DNA of 64,000 nucleotides from Schaalia odontolytica (GTDB lineage Bacteria; Actinomycetota; Actinomycetes; Actinomycetales; Actinomycetaceae). Under the pieces are notes generated by a model. The model made no database searches. It saw only the letters and a program-made list of their open reading frames with translations, and had not been told where the DNA came from. The DNA is taken from the NCBI RefSeq assembly GCF_024584435.1, contig NZ_CP102197.1, positions 1,736,001-1,800,000 of the forward strand, in the 5' to 3' direction. Both the position numbers and the translations under genes were made by a program. Below, one piece after another: positions 7,802 to 16,355 of the stretch (position 1 is its first letter; each line of letters starts with the position of its first letter).

Positions 7802-9459
7802 GTCTGGTAGTGGTGGATGGTGGTGTGGGTGTTGTCGGTGAGGCCGAGCGCCTGGGTTCGGCGCGCCTCGGCCGCGGCGAGGGCACTCAGGCCCGGGTCG
7901 GACGAGGCCTTGGCCGCGTTGAGAGTGGTCCTGATTTCGTCGACGTACAGGGGCGCGCTGTGGGAGGAGGGCACCGGGTCCTCGGTGTGGGTAGCGGCGG
8001 CGTAGTCGCGGAACATGACGGTTGTGACGTTGTCCCCGCGCGTGGCCTCTCCGTCGCATCCGGGAACGATGTCGCCGAAGTTTTCGTAAGCGAGGACGGG
8101 GACGTCACTTGGCGCAACGGTCGCGGTAGGTGACCCGGCGGTGAGCACGGAGACGACGTTGTAGTCGGCGCGCACCTGCGGGTCGGCGGCCAGCTGGGCG
8201 GCCATGATCCCTCCCTGGGAGTGACCGGCGAATTCGACGGCTTCCCCGGGGCCGATCCCCGCCGCGCGCATTGCTTCCTTGACGGCATCGAGCTGGTCGG
8301 AGGGCATGGCGGCCACGCCCTGGAGGTTGGACAGGGAATCCTGGGGTCCGCTCTCTCCGACCATGAAGGACTGGGTTCCTCGGATGTCAACGGTCCACGA
8401 CCTCGTCGTTGTTCCGTCCTGGTGGGCGGTGACGTGCTCCTCGATCGCGATCTCTCCGTTGTCGGCATCGCCCCCACTCATCGTCGTGATGTGCTCGATG
8501 GTGTCGGCGCTGGTGGCGACTCCGGTGTAGTGGGTGTCGGGGGCGGCCTGCGGCATCGCCTCGAGCGTGGCGCGGGTGCGCGCGGCGAACACCCCCGGGG
8601 GCAGGGAACCGGCGGCTCCGCCCGGACGCACGTGGGCGCGTCCGTCGGCCCCCCTCACCGCGACCCCGTAGCTGCGACCGTGCCGAAAGCCGAGCGCAAC
8701 GGCGCTCGCCACGGCAACGGCGGCCACGCCCGAGGCCGCGCGTGTGGAGGTTGGGCTCGGCCCCCGGCTGACTCCGCGTCCGGCAAGGAATGGGGTGATA
8801 CCGGGGTTTTCGGGCAGCGAGTCGACGTCGAAGGCGAACCTGCCGAGGTCACGTTGGAAGCGCGCACCGGATGCGTGATCCGTGTGGAAGGCGAAGGCTG
8901 CGCCGTCTTGCGCCACTCTCCACAGGTCCCAGGCGGCGACGAAATGGGCGTCGCCTGGCAGGAGCGCGGAGGCCAGCGGGGGAACCCCCGCGCGGGAGGA
9001 CGCGTCTTGGACGGCGTGGAACAGGGCCGCGGTGGCCGACAACCCGGCGATTCCCGGTGCGAGCACCCACGGCGCGAGGCCGCCGGGACCCACCGGGGGT
9101 CCCATCGGGCTTCCGGGCACCACCTCCCACAGGGAGGCCGAGGCCTCGGCGTCCCCGTAGGTGAGGGCCGTGTCTTGGAGCTTCCACATGAGGGAATCAA
9201 TCCCAGATGCGAGGTGTTCGAGTGCCCCCATGGCGGCGATGATCGCTCTGACGAGGCGGGCGGAACCCGTGGGAGCGAGGGTGGAGGCCGCCTCCGCCTG
9301 GGTGAGCGCCGTGCCGAGGGCGAAGCGAGCGGGGGCGATGAAGAGCGCCCGCTGGTGGGAGAGGAGGGTGTGCGCGGCGCACAGCTCGTTGACGTCGACA
9401 CGAAACGCGCCGGACGCCACCGACACGTCGCGGTGAGGGTCGAATGCCACTGTCACCAC
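7780..9459 (-). CDS. Alpha/beta-hydrolase (lipase-like) paired with a WXG100-like protein
   Basis: A 559-aa protein. The C-terminal half is an alpha/beta hydrolase with nucleophile elbow AGHSQGGIMAA (Ser at about residue 413), a downstream Asp in ENFGDIVPGCDG and a C-terminal His region. The N-terminal 250 residues are Ala-rich and helical and lack recognised motifs. A hydrophobic Ala/Val stretch (SGVAAVAVASAVALGF) separates the halves. Translation starts at GTG 9459 (or 9456), overlapping the stop of the upstream WXG100-like gene, so the two are translationally coupled. The same GHSQGG architecture recurs at 17030-18517. A secreted or surface-exposed lipase or effector is a reasonable guess from the WXG neighbour; no secretion genes are seen here. 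Confidence 0.8.
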   Translation of the reverse strand: MVTVAFDPHRDVSVASGAFRVDVNELCAAHTLLSHQRALFIAPARFALGTALTQAEAASTLAPTGSARLVRAIIAAMGALEHLASGIDSLMWKLQDTALTYGDAEASASLWEVVPGSPMGPPVGPGGLAPWVLAPGIAGLSATAALFHAVQDASSRAGVPPLASALLPGDAHFVAAWDLWRVAQDGAAFAFHTDHASGARFQRDLGRFAFDVDSLPENPGITPFLAGRGVSRGPSPTSTRAASGVAAVAVASAVALGFRHGRSYGVAVRGADGRAHVRPGGAAGSLPPGVFAARTRATLEAMPQAAPDTHYTGVATSADTIEHITTMSGGDADNGEIAIEEHVTAHQDGTTTRSWTVDIRGTQSFMVGESGPQDSLSNLQGVAAMPSDQLDAVKEAMRAAGIGPGEAVEFAGHSQGGIMAAQLAADPQVRADYNVVSVLTAGSPTATVAPSDVPVLAYENFGDIVPGCDGEATRGDNVTTVMFRDYAAATHTEDPVPSSHSAPLYVDEIRTTLNAAKASSDPGLSALAAAEARRTQALGLTDNTHTTIHHYQTRRITQK

Positions 9460-9737
9460 GCTCCTCGTGCCGCGCCTTCGGCGACGGCGGTCAGCGCGAG
9501 GGCCAGGGTGTGGGCGCGTTCGGCGTCGAGGGTGGCTGCAGCGCTCAAGGCCTCGTCGATGTTGTCGATGATGCCCTGGGTGGCGGAGGCGACCTCGCCG
9601 AGGCTCGCGCGGTAGGAGTCGGCACCCACCCCGGACCAGCCCGGGCAGGAGTGGGTGCCGAGCGCCTCCCCGAGGGATTCGACGAGGCTGCGTGCGGTGC
9701 TCAGGGATGCGTCGGGGCTGAGCGGGTCAAGGTTCAT
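9453..9737 (-). CDS. WXG100-like small helical protein
   Basis: 94 aa, helical, with a central W-x-G turn (CPGWSGVGADSYRASL) between two helices: the WXG100/ESX fold associated with type VII secretion. ATG 9737 has GGGAG 5 nt upstream and is preferred to GTG 9749. The stop overlaps the hydrolase start, a layout in which the small protein often acts as secretion partner of the larger one. Confidence 0.75.
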   Translation of the reverse strand: MNLDPLSPDASLSTARSLVESLGEALGTHSCPGWSGVGADSYRASLGEVASATQGIIDNIDEALSAAATLDAERAHTLALALTAVAEGAARGAW

Positions 9738-9867
9738 GAGGGCTCCCACGGTGAGCGACAGTGTCGGTGTTCGACTATGCGATGGTCAGAACGCTACGCT
9801 CGCGCAGGATCCTTCCTCCACCGGCTCGGCGCCTCCTGTGGACGGCCCGGGCCGTGATCTCCCTCCT

Positions 9868-9892
9868 GTGGATATGCCGCCCGTTATCCACG
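9868..9892. promoter_or_regulatory. Inverted pair of DnaA-box-like 9-mers upstream of purB
   Basis: TGTGGATAT (9868-9876) and TTATCCACG (9884-9892) face each other across 7 bp. Each is one mismatch from the consensus TTATCCACA or its complement. They lie about 65 bp before the purB start. Confidence 0.45.
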
Positions 9893-9954
9893 CCACGGAA
9901 CCGTGCCGCGGACCCGATGCCCGAGGAGTTGCCCGTTCTGGGAAGATAGGAGGC

Positions 9955-11412
9955 ATGAGCGACACGATGACACTGTTCTCCACTGCCCACGGCTATTCGG
10001 ACCTGGCGGGCGGGGGTGAACCGCTCAGCCCGCTGGACGGCCGCTACCGCGCGGTCGCCGCGCCCCTGGCGAACTACCTGTCCGAGGCGGGTCTGAACCG
10101 CGCGCGCGTGCACGTCGAGATCGAGTGGCTGATTTTCCTGCTCGACAACTCGGTCCTGCCGGGCGCGCCGACGCTGACTGACGCCGAGCGCGACTACCTG
10201 CGCGCCCTCACGCGCGACTTCGGCGCCGACCACATCGAGCGCCTCGGCGAGTTCGAGGCCGTCACCCGCCACGACGTCAAGGCCGTCGAATACCTGATCG
10301 GCGAATACCTGGAGGCGGCATCCGACAAGCTGGGTGAGGGCACGAGTCTGCCGTCCCTGCGCGAGGTCGTCCACATCTTCTGCACCTCCGAGGACATTAA
10401 CAACCTGGCGTACGCACTGACCATCAAGGCTGCCACCGAGCAGGTGTGGCTGCCCGCGATCCGCGCACTCCTGGATCGCCTGCATGGCCTCGCCGAGGCC
10501 GGGGCGGCCGTCCCGATGCTGGCGCACACGCACGGCCAGCCGGCGACACCCGTGACGGTCGGCAAGGAGATGGCGGTGTTCGCGCACCGCCTGTCCCGCC
10601 AGATCAAGCGCGTCGAGGCCACGGAGTACCTGGGCAAGATCAACGGCGCGACGGGCACGTGGGCCGCGCACGTCGTGTCGGTGCCGGGCGCTGATTGGCC
10701 GACGCTGGCTCGTTCCTTCGTGGAGGGCCTGGGCCTGACGTGGAACCCGCTGACCACACAGATCGAGTCACACGACTGGCAGGCCGAGCTGTACGCGGAC
10801 GTGGCGCGCGCGGGCCGCATCGCCCACAACCTGGCGACGGACGCGTGGACGTACATTTCGATGGATTACTTCCACCAGAACCTGGCGGCGCAGGGCTCGA
10901 CGGGCTCGTCAACGATGCCGCACAAGGTCAACCCGATCCGCTTCGAGAACGCGGAGGCGAACCTGGAGGTGTCGAACGCGCTGCTGGATTCGCTGGCGTC
11001 GACGCTCGTGACCAGCCGCATGCAGCGCGACCTGACGGATTCGACGACGCAGCGCAACGTGGGCGTCGCGTTTGGCCACGCGGTGCTGGCCTACGACAAC
11101 CTGGTGCGCGGCCTGGACGGGGTCGAGATCAACGCGGCGCGTATGGCGGCCGACCTGGACGCAAATTGGGCGGTGCTCGGCGAGGCCGTCCAGCAGGCGA
11201 TGCGCGCCGCCGCGATCGCGGGCGCGACCGGCATGGCGAACCCGTACGAGCGCCTCAAGGAGCTGACGCGCGGCCACGAGGTGGGCGCGGAAGACATGCG
11301 TGAGTTCATCGCGGGCCTGGGCCTGCCGGCCGAGGTGGAGGAGCGCCTCCTCGCGCTGACCCCCGCGACCTACATCGGCTTGTCCGAGCGTCTGGCGCGC
11401 TGGGAGGCCTGA
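9955..11412 (+). CDS. purB: Adenylosuccinate lyase
   Basis: A 485-aa cytosolic enzyme of purine synthesis that releases fumarate from SAICAR and adenylosuccinate. It begins with the PurB hallmark LSPLDGRY and has HDVKAVEY, SEDINNLAY, HTHGQPATPVTVGKE and the fumarase/aspartase-superfamily signature GSSTMPHKVNPI, whose Ser is the catalytic base. Length and N-terminus match the E. coli-type PurB subgroup. ATG 9955 follows AGGAGG by 1-2 nt; the longer upstream reading crosses non-coding sequence. It stands alone with its own terminator and splits two hydrolase loci on the opposite strand. Confidence 0.96.
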   Translation: MSDTMTLFSTAHGYSDLAGGGEPLSPLDGRYRAVAAPLANYLSEAGLNRARVHVEIEWLIFLLDNSVLPGAPTLTDAERDYLRALTRDFGADHIERLGEFEAVTRHDVKAVEYLIGEYLEAASDKLGEGTSLPSLREVVHIFCTSEDINNLAYALTIKAATEQVWLPAIRALLDRLHGLAEAGAAVPMLAHTHGQPATPVTVGKEMAVFAHRLSRQIKRVEATEYLGKINGATGTWAAHVVSVPGADWPTLARSFVEGLGLTWNPLTTQIESHDWQAELYADVARAGRIAHNLATDAWTYISMDYFHQNLAAQGSTGSSTMPHKVNPIRFENAEANLEVSNALLDSLASTLVTSRMQRDLTDSTTQRNVGVAFGHAVLAYDNLVRGLDGVEINAARMAADLDANWAVLGEAVQQAMRAAAIAGATGMANPYERLKELTRGHEVGAEDMREFIAGLGLPAEVEERLLALTPATYIGLSERLARWEA

Positions 11413-11426
11413 GTTCTATTCGCGAA

Positions 11427-11475
11427 GGGCGGCGGGTGCGCGGTTGGTCCGCGCCCCGCCGCCCGTGCCGTTTCT
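11427..11475 (+). terminator. purB terminator
   Basis: A long GC stem (GGGCGGCGGG..GCGCGG pairing with CCGCGC..CCGCCGCCC) with a TTGGT loop is followed by GTGCCGTTTCTT. It also lies at the end of the convergent lipoprotein operon. Confidence 0.75.
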
Positions 11476-11503
11476 TCGCCTCCCGACGAGGCCGGGGCGG
11501 GGG

Positions 11504-12172
11504 TTACGAGCCCGACTGGGCACCGGACTGGGGGGTGACGTGAACACCCGGGGTGAGCGTGGGAAGGGGGTGCAGGTCCGGATCCGTGTTGTCGCTGACC
11601 GTCACGTGCACGCCCGGGAACGCCTCCCCCACGGAAGGCAGAACGAACTGACCGGGATCATCCAGGGGCTTATTCGTCGGCAAACACGCGGAGCGCGACC
11701 TCACGGCGATAAAGTCCTCCGAAAACTTGAACTCGACGAGGCCACCATATTTGTCGATCAGCCGAATATCCCGAGTAGCATCCCTATCGATTTGCTTGTC
11801 AACCTGCACGGCCACCGCCCAATCGGGCTTGTTTTCTGTCACCAGTTTCTCGAGTCGCTCAAAGGACATCGACGGAGCTACCGTCGTGTAGCCAACCACC
11901 CGATACCCCTGGGTATCACCGCTGCCGCACACCTGCACATACGGCAGGCCCATCACCGTTAGCTCACCGCCGGTCTCGGCAGCCACCGGCACAGCCACAC
12001 TCGATATCTCCGGCAGCTGACGGCTTATGTACTCTTCAATGCTCACACGCTCAGGAAAGGGAACGAACTCAGCATCGCGCGACTTTGCTGCATGACACCC
12101 ACCCAACACGGCCACCACCACGACGCACCACGCACCCACGCGTACTGGGGTCCATTTCTTTGTCATGTTCAT
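11504..12172 (-). CDS. Lipoprotein A of the four-paralogue set
   Basis: 222 aa, last gene of the six-gene operon. The signal peptide ends in VAVLGGC, a clear lipobox with Cys at about residue 26. The mature part contains EEYISRQLPEI, AAETGGELTVMGLPYVQVCG and a second conserved Cys in SACLPT, then LDDPGQFVLPS and a Gln/Ser tail PQSGAQSGS. Two Cys at equivalent places in all four paralogues suggest a disulfide. It is closest to paralogue C (12857-13534), and more distantly to B and D. Its ATG overlaps the stop of B by 4 bp. Function unknown; an exported accessory or immunity role for the operon's hydrolase is speculative. Confidence 0.75.
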   Translation of the reverse strand: MNMTKKWTPVRVGAWCVVVVAVLGGCHAAKSRDAEFVPFPERVSIEEYISRQLPEISSVAVPVAAETGGELTVMGLPYVQVCGSGDTQGYRVVGYTTVAPSMSFERLEKLVTENKPDWAVAVQVDKQIDRDATRDIRLIDKYGGLVEFKFSEDFIAVRSRSACLPTNKPLDDPGQFVLPSVGEAFPGVHVTVSDNTDPDLHPLPTLTPGVHVTPQSGAQSGS

Positions 12173-12852
12173 TCCCCCGTCTGCGCTCCGGACTGAATCC
12201 CCGACTGCGGACGCAACTCAGGATTCTCACCGCCGTTATCGTCATAGGCCCGCACGATTGTCAGATTCGGAAACATCTCTTCGGGGCTAGGCAGCGGATA
12301 AGACGAGCGCGGAGTGTCCGGATCGAGAGGCTGGGACGGGAACATACACCCCGAATACAAACTAATGATAATGCGGTCCTGAGCCTCGTGGTGATAGAAA
12401 ATCAGACTATTCCCGTAGCCATCCCCGACAGCAACAGAGCGAGAGTTGAGTTTATCTCTGCGTACCGGATCCCACGAATAGCCGAAGCCGTTACGCTGCG
12501 CCCCCTCAACGACAATCCGGCGCAAATCCTCATAATCGATCGTAGGAATAACCATCGAATCCCAATGGATATCCATATCGGTCGTATCCGTCGTCAAGCA
12601 ACCGTCGACTCGATTCTTGCCACCGACTTCTAGCACGCCACCGGACTCGACAACGACCTCCTCGATGATGCCCAGATACCGGGGCAGGGTATCCCTGATG
12701 TGAACCTCCGTCGTCTGCCCCTCAGAGATCGGGATACTCCCACTGCCGCGCCCAAAATACAGGTCAGCATCATCCGACAGCCCCGGCACACACGCCGCCA
12801 TAAGCAACGAAGCACAGGCAGCACTCGCCGCCGTCACCCACCGAGAACCCAT
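12169..12852 (-). CDS. Lipoprotein B of the four-paralogue set
   Basis: 227 aa from ATG 12852, which lies 4 nt after the stop of paralogue C with GGGGGAG upstream. This start gives a tidy signal peptide ending LLMAAC. The earlier in-frame ATG at 12912 would place 20 polar residues before it and overlap C by 56 bp. Mature features: LPRYLGIIEEVVVESGGVLEVG, IDYEDLRRIV, and conserved Cys residues in DGCLTT and YSGCMFPS. It is closest to paralogue D. The tail SGIQSGAQTGE resembles that of A. Function unknown. Confidence 0.75.
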   Translation of the reverse strand: MGSRWVTAASAACASLLMAACVPGLSDDADLYFGRGSGSIPISEGQTTEVHIRDTLPRYLGIIEEVVVESGGVLEVGGKNRVDGCLTTDTTDMDIHWDSMVIPTIDYEDLRRIVVEGAQRNGFGYSWDPVRRDKLNSRSVAVGDGYGNSLIFYHHEAQDRIIISLYSGCMFPSQPLDPDTPRSSYPLPSPEEMFPNLTIVRAYDDNGGENPELRPQSGIQSGAQTGE

Positions 12853-12856
12853 GCCG

Positions 12857-13534
12857 TCACTCCCCCGACTGGGCGCCGCTCTGGGCGCCAGGCTGTGGGT
12901 CGGCTTGGTCACCGAGAGTGAGCGTGGGAAGGGGGTGCAGGTCCGGGTTCGTGTTATCGCTGACCGTCACGGGCACACCCGGGAACGCCTCCTCCACCGA
13001 CGGCAGAACGAACTGACCGGGATCATTCAGGGCATGAGAGGTGGGCAGGCACGAGGAGTAGGAACTCATCTCGATACCGGTCTCGGTGTACTTGAACTCA
13101 GCCGAATTGCCGTCGTTGTCCGTGAAGTAAATTCTCCGACTTCCATCATTCCGAAAATCGTTTTGTACCCACAGACCAGACACACCATCACGCCGGTGGG
13201 CCCTGACAACCTCCTCAAGCCGATCAAAAGAGATCTGCGGAGCCACCGTGCTGTAGCCAAAAACCCGATAACCCTGCAAACCGCTGATCCCGCACGCCTG
13301 CACGTAGGGCAGGCCCATCACCTTCAACTCACCACCAGTCTCAGCGGCCACCTGCACAGCCATGCGCGACAGCTCCGGAAGCTGACGGCTCATGTACTCC
13401 TCGAAGCTCACACGCTGAGGAAAGGGAACAAGTTCACCCTTGCGAGGCATCGCCGCATCCCACCCGTACAACGTGGCCGCCACCACGACCGCGGCAAGAC
13501 CAACACGCGCTGGCGTCCACTTCATCGCCCTCAA
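12857..13534 (-). CDS. Paralogue C: membrane/secreted relative of lipoprotein A without lipobox Cys
   Basis: 225 aa, closely similar to A throughout (EEYMSRQLPELS, AAETGGELKVMGLPYVQACG, SSCLPT, LNDPGQFVLPS, SGAQSGAQSGE). At the lipobox it reads TLYGW where A reads VLGGC: the Cys codon TGT is TGG here. The hydrophobic N-terminus (about residues 10-23) is kept, so the protein is more likely membrane-anchored or cleaved by ordinary signal peptidase than lipidated. Its ATG overlaps the stop of D by 4 bp. Confidence 0.75.
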   Translation of the reverse strand: MRAMKWTPARVGLAAVVVAATLYGWDAAMPRKGELVPFPQRVSFEEYMSRQLPELSRMAVQVAAETGGELKVMGLPYVQACGISGLQGYRVFGYSTVAPQISFDRLEEVVRAHRRDGVSGLWVQNDFRNDGSRRIYFTDNDGNSAEFKYTETGIEMSSYSSCLPTSHALNDPGQFVLPSVEEAFPGVPVTVSDNTNPDLHPLPTLTLGDQADPQPGAQSGAQSGE

Positions 13535-14193
13535 CTCCCCGACTGCTGCTCAGAATCCGTCGCCACATGACGGAAAATCAATGGATTCTTCTGCTTATCA
13601 GCGTCGTACGCGTCAACGATCGTTAAGAGAGGGAACATCTCTTGCGCAGTTGGAATCGCAAATTGGCCGTGGATGTCCCTTGAACGCAAAGAAGGCAGGC
13701 ATCCGGAGGAAAATTGGACAAAGATAACGTCATTCTCGAAGTGATCAAACAACAGAGAATTGCCATCCTGGTCGCTCAAACCGACGCTGCGTATGTGTCG
13801 CTCATCCCGAGGAACAGGATCAGACGTATACAGGTAGCCGTAGCGCTGAGCAGCTTCTCCGACAATCCTGCGCAGATCTTCATATTCGATCAGCGGAAGA
13901 TTAAAGCGGACCGCACGAATCTCGTATCCATTGACTTCTGACCGACAGGGTTGAGTCTCCGAGTGGCCAACGTCAGCGATGACTCCTCCCGCTTCCAATG
14001 CGACCTCCTCGATGATGCGCATGTACCGAGGCATCGCATCGCTGACAAAGGCCTCCAACGTCTGGCGTTCAGCTGCGGGAACGCTCCCGCTATCCGGATA
14101 GGGAGGAGCGTCCGGCAGCCCCAGGATGCAACCCGACAGAAGCAGCGAGGCGCTGCCGGCACCCAGCAGAGTGACCAACCGTTTCTGACTCAT
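13531..14193 (-). CDS. Lipoprotein D of the four-paralogue set
   Basis: 220 aa with signal peptide ending LLLSGC (lipidated Cys at about residue 22). The mature part matches B: MPRYMRIIEEVALEAGGVI, IEYEDLRRIVGEAAQRYGY, and Cys residues in TQPCRSE and SSGCLPS. It directly follows the hydrolase gene with a 4-bp ATGA overlap. Codon use is visibly less GC-biased than in purB next door. The D-C pair is the evident template of the B-A pair. Function unknown. Confidence 0.75.
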   Translation of the reverse strand: MSQKRLVTLLGAGSASLLLSGCILGLPDAPPYPDSGSVPAAERQTLEAFVSDAMPRYMRIIEEVALEAGGVIADVGHSETQPCRSEVNGYEIRAVRFNLPLIEYEDLRRIVGEAAQRYGYLYTSDPVPRDERHIRSVGLSDQDGNSLLFDHFENDVIFVQFSSGCLPSLRSRDIHGQFAIPTAQEMFPLLTIVDAYDADKQKNPLIFRHVATDSEQQSGS

Positions 14194-15875
14194 TGCTTTT
14201 TCTTCTTATCTGCGATGACCTCACCAATGTCTTCGAGCGAGTAGTTATGTTCATTCGATTTCGCCCTATAGAAATACGCGGAGTGATTCGCATATTTGTC
14301 GGCGTTTGGATCTGAGTTGTATCCATCTCCCCCAGTCGCGTCACCCGAGAGATGCCCGATGCCCTCCAGCTCCTTGGGGTCACGCCCAAAGGTCCCATCG
14401 GGCCCCATTCCCTGAACCGCGTCGTGTAGCGGAATCGCCGAGACCCACGTATGTTCGGGGTCTACCCCCAGCGTCCCGACAGAATTCACCGCTGATCCCG
14501 GGGAACCCGTATACACGAAGTCATCGACAACGTCTGCTCCAATATCACGCATCGCAAAGCCGCCCGTCAGGGAGCCGTAAGAATGTGTGACCGGAGTTTG
14601 GTGCACGTCCATTCCCCGCTCTGAGCGCCACGAGTGAATTCCTGTCAGGAAGCCGTTCAGCTTCTGGCCTCCCACCTGCGCTTTACCCGGGAACGCAACA
14701 GACGGGTCCCATGTCTCCTTTGGATCTGGCGGCGCTTCGTAGCCCATCCACGCGACCGCTGCGACACTTCCTTTTTCCGCATCACCCGCGATCTCCGCTG
14801 CTTCGATCAGGTTCCGCGCATACCCCAAGTTGAGGTCAGTACTCCTACGACACGACGTGGTCATGCCAGGAACGAAGGTCGTTACATGCTTCGCGTTATC
14901 GACATCTCCGATGGCAATTGCGGCACGAACATTCTCGCCAAGCTCCCCCGGCTCAAGGGTAAAGAGCCTCAACTCACTATCATTTCGGAGATTCCTGTCA
15001 AGTGCTTGAAGATCCGCCAAGCGATTACGGAGACCCTCGTGCCGCTGGCCGAGGAACGGTGATAGCGGTATTCCAGCGTTGTGCAATGCCTCAATCTGTT
15101 CCTCCACCTTTCTGAGCTCATTCTCGGTTTTCTCAATCAGACTTGTCCCAGGAATACGATTTCCCGCAGCATCAATGCGTCCGTTCAACACGAGATCGTT
15201 CGCCTTTGCTCGCGACGCCATGTCGATACCGTTGAGATTGCCGTACTTTTCGGGATTCTTGTTGATGAGCGCCTCACGCTCGGACTCCGACAGGAGCGCC
15301 CACCACACGGAGACCTCCTCGGGACTCCACGAGGGGTCGGCGTCGTCGGCCAAGCCCGCAGAGGCCGAGTGGCGGCCCTCGGACATAGCGTACTTTCCAT
15401 CGGCCAGAGCCTTGTATCGGGACCCTACAGTATCCTCCGCCTCGGTCGCAATCTTAATCGCGTCGGCAATGGTGTCTAAGAGTTCGTCATATTTACACTG
15501 AGCCACCGTGGTTTTTTCCCGTTCGGGTATGTTCCACTTGATGTACCCAGATTCCGTGATCTCAGCACCGATCTCCGCCGCGACCTCCCATGCAGACTTA
15601 CGCTTTGCCACCACCCGACTCACGTACCCGTGCAGCTCCGCTGTCGCCAGTGCGTACTCGGTGAGTTCGTTGAGGCGCGAGTCCAGCTTGTCCTGGATCT
15701 CGGTGAGCCGCTGGCGCATCCGGTCGGGTGCCTCGCCCTGAGATCGGATGTCGTTCGCGGCGTGTTCGAGGTCGGCGATGATCTCGCGCGCCTCACGCAC
15801 CTCGGCCTCGATGAGGTCCTCGGCCTCGATGATGGCGTTGTGGTCCCAGCTCTGAATGTCCGCCCAGGTTGCCAT
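14190..15875 (-). CDS. DUF1023-type alpha/beta hydrolase with helical N-terminus
   Basis: 561 aa. Residues 1 to about 180 are charged, helical and coiled-coil-like. The linker WSPEEVSVWWALLSESEREA followed by NPEKYGNLNGIDMASRAKAN matches the segment before the hydrolase in DUF1023 proteins. The hydrolase part has THSYGSLTGG (Ser at about residue 432), an Asp-rich DDFVYTGSPGS strand and HSAYF near the end. Family members often sit beside WXG100-like genes and are thought to be exported, though this is not shown here. It starts 1 bp inside the stop of the upstream small gene and ends 4 bp inside lipoprotein D, so all six genes should form one transcript. Confidence 0.85.
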   Translation of the reverse strand: MATWADIQSWDHNAIIEAEDLIEAEVREAREIIADLEHAANDIRSQGEAPDRMRQRLTEIQDKLDSRLNELTEYALATAELHGYVSRVVAKRKSAWEVAAEIGAEITESGYIKWNIPEREKTTVAQCKYDELLDTIADAIKIATEAEDTVGSRYKALADGKYAMSEGRHSASAGLADDADPSWSPEEVSVWWALLSESEREALINKNPEKYGNLNGIDMASRAKANDLVLNGRIDAAGNRIPGTSLIEKTENELRKVEEQIEALHNAGIPLSPFLGQRHEGLRNRLADLQALDRNLRNDSELRLFTLEPGELGENVRAAIAIGDVDNAKHVTTFVPGMTTSCRRSTDLNLGYARNLIEAAEIAGDAEKGSVAAVAWMGYEAPPDPKETWDPSVAFPGKAQVGGQKLNGFLTGIHSWRSERGMDVHQTPVTHSYGSLTGGFAMRDIGADVVDDFVYTGSPGSAVNSVGTLGVDPEHTWVSAIPLHDAVQGMGPDGTFGRDPKELEGIGHLSGDATGGDGYNSDPNADKYANHSAYFYRAKSNEHNYSLEDIGEVIADKKKKQ

Positions 15876-16225
15876 TACTGTTCCTCCCTCATGCGCAGCA
15901 GGTCATCCATCGTCATCGCCGGGCCACCGTGGGTGGTCTGTTGGAAGCTCACCGTCGTGGCATTCTCATTCTCGTTATAGGCGTTGATCGAGTCGTTGAC
16001 GGACTGGGAAAAATCGTCCAGGTCACGCGTCAGCGCAATGACCGCGTCATCGATCGTCTCTCCGGCGCCGCGCCCCTGTCCTGCGAGCGGGCTCCCGCCA
16101 ACCCCGGAGGAAATGGAGTCGCCCGCCGTCGCGACGGTCACCGACTGCAGTCTGCCAGACAGGTCTCTCGTGCGGTCACGCAGGACTTCGAGGTCCCCCT
16201 CTTCGATGACAAGATCGCCGGCCAC
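15875..16225 (-). CDS. Small WXG/ESX-like helical protein, first gene of hydrolase-lipoprotein operon
   Basis: 116 aa from GTG 16225, which has AGGGG 6 nt upstream. A longer reading to 16315 would add a hydrophobic segment but lacks a ribosome site. The protein is helical and polar (GDLEVLRDRTRDLSGRLQSV, then a Gly/Ser turn, then DDAVIALTRDLDDFSQSVNDSI). This is the two-helix layout of WXG100/ESX-like proteins, although no canonical W-x-G is present. Stop and next start share one base (TAATG). Confidence 0.65.
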   Translation of the reverse strand: MAGDLVIEEGDLEVLRDRTRDLSGRLQSVTVATAGDSISSGVGGSPLAGQGRGAGETIDDAVIALTRDLDDFSQSVNDSINAYNENENATTVSFQQTTHGGPAMTMDDLLRMREEQ

Positions 16226-16355
16226 TGTGTCCCCTCTCGCGCATAACCATAGCGCCAGGACCAACACTATCAAACGGTCAAGAAGCGAACAAGAGCGTCG
16301 GGGACCGCCTCGCACGCGGTCGCCCGGCCCGTTCGGCGACGCCCGGCCTCAGCGC

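Noticed and set aside
9655..9954. N-terminal extension of PurB by 100 residues
   Set aside because: AGGAGG precedes ATG 9955, and PurB proteins begin near LSPLDGRY.
12853..12912. Longer start for lipoprotein B at 12912
   Set aside because: It would put 20 polar residues before the signal peptide and overlap paralogue C by 56 bp; ATG 12852 has a ribosome site.
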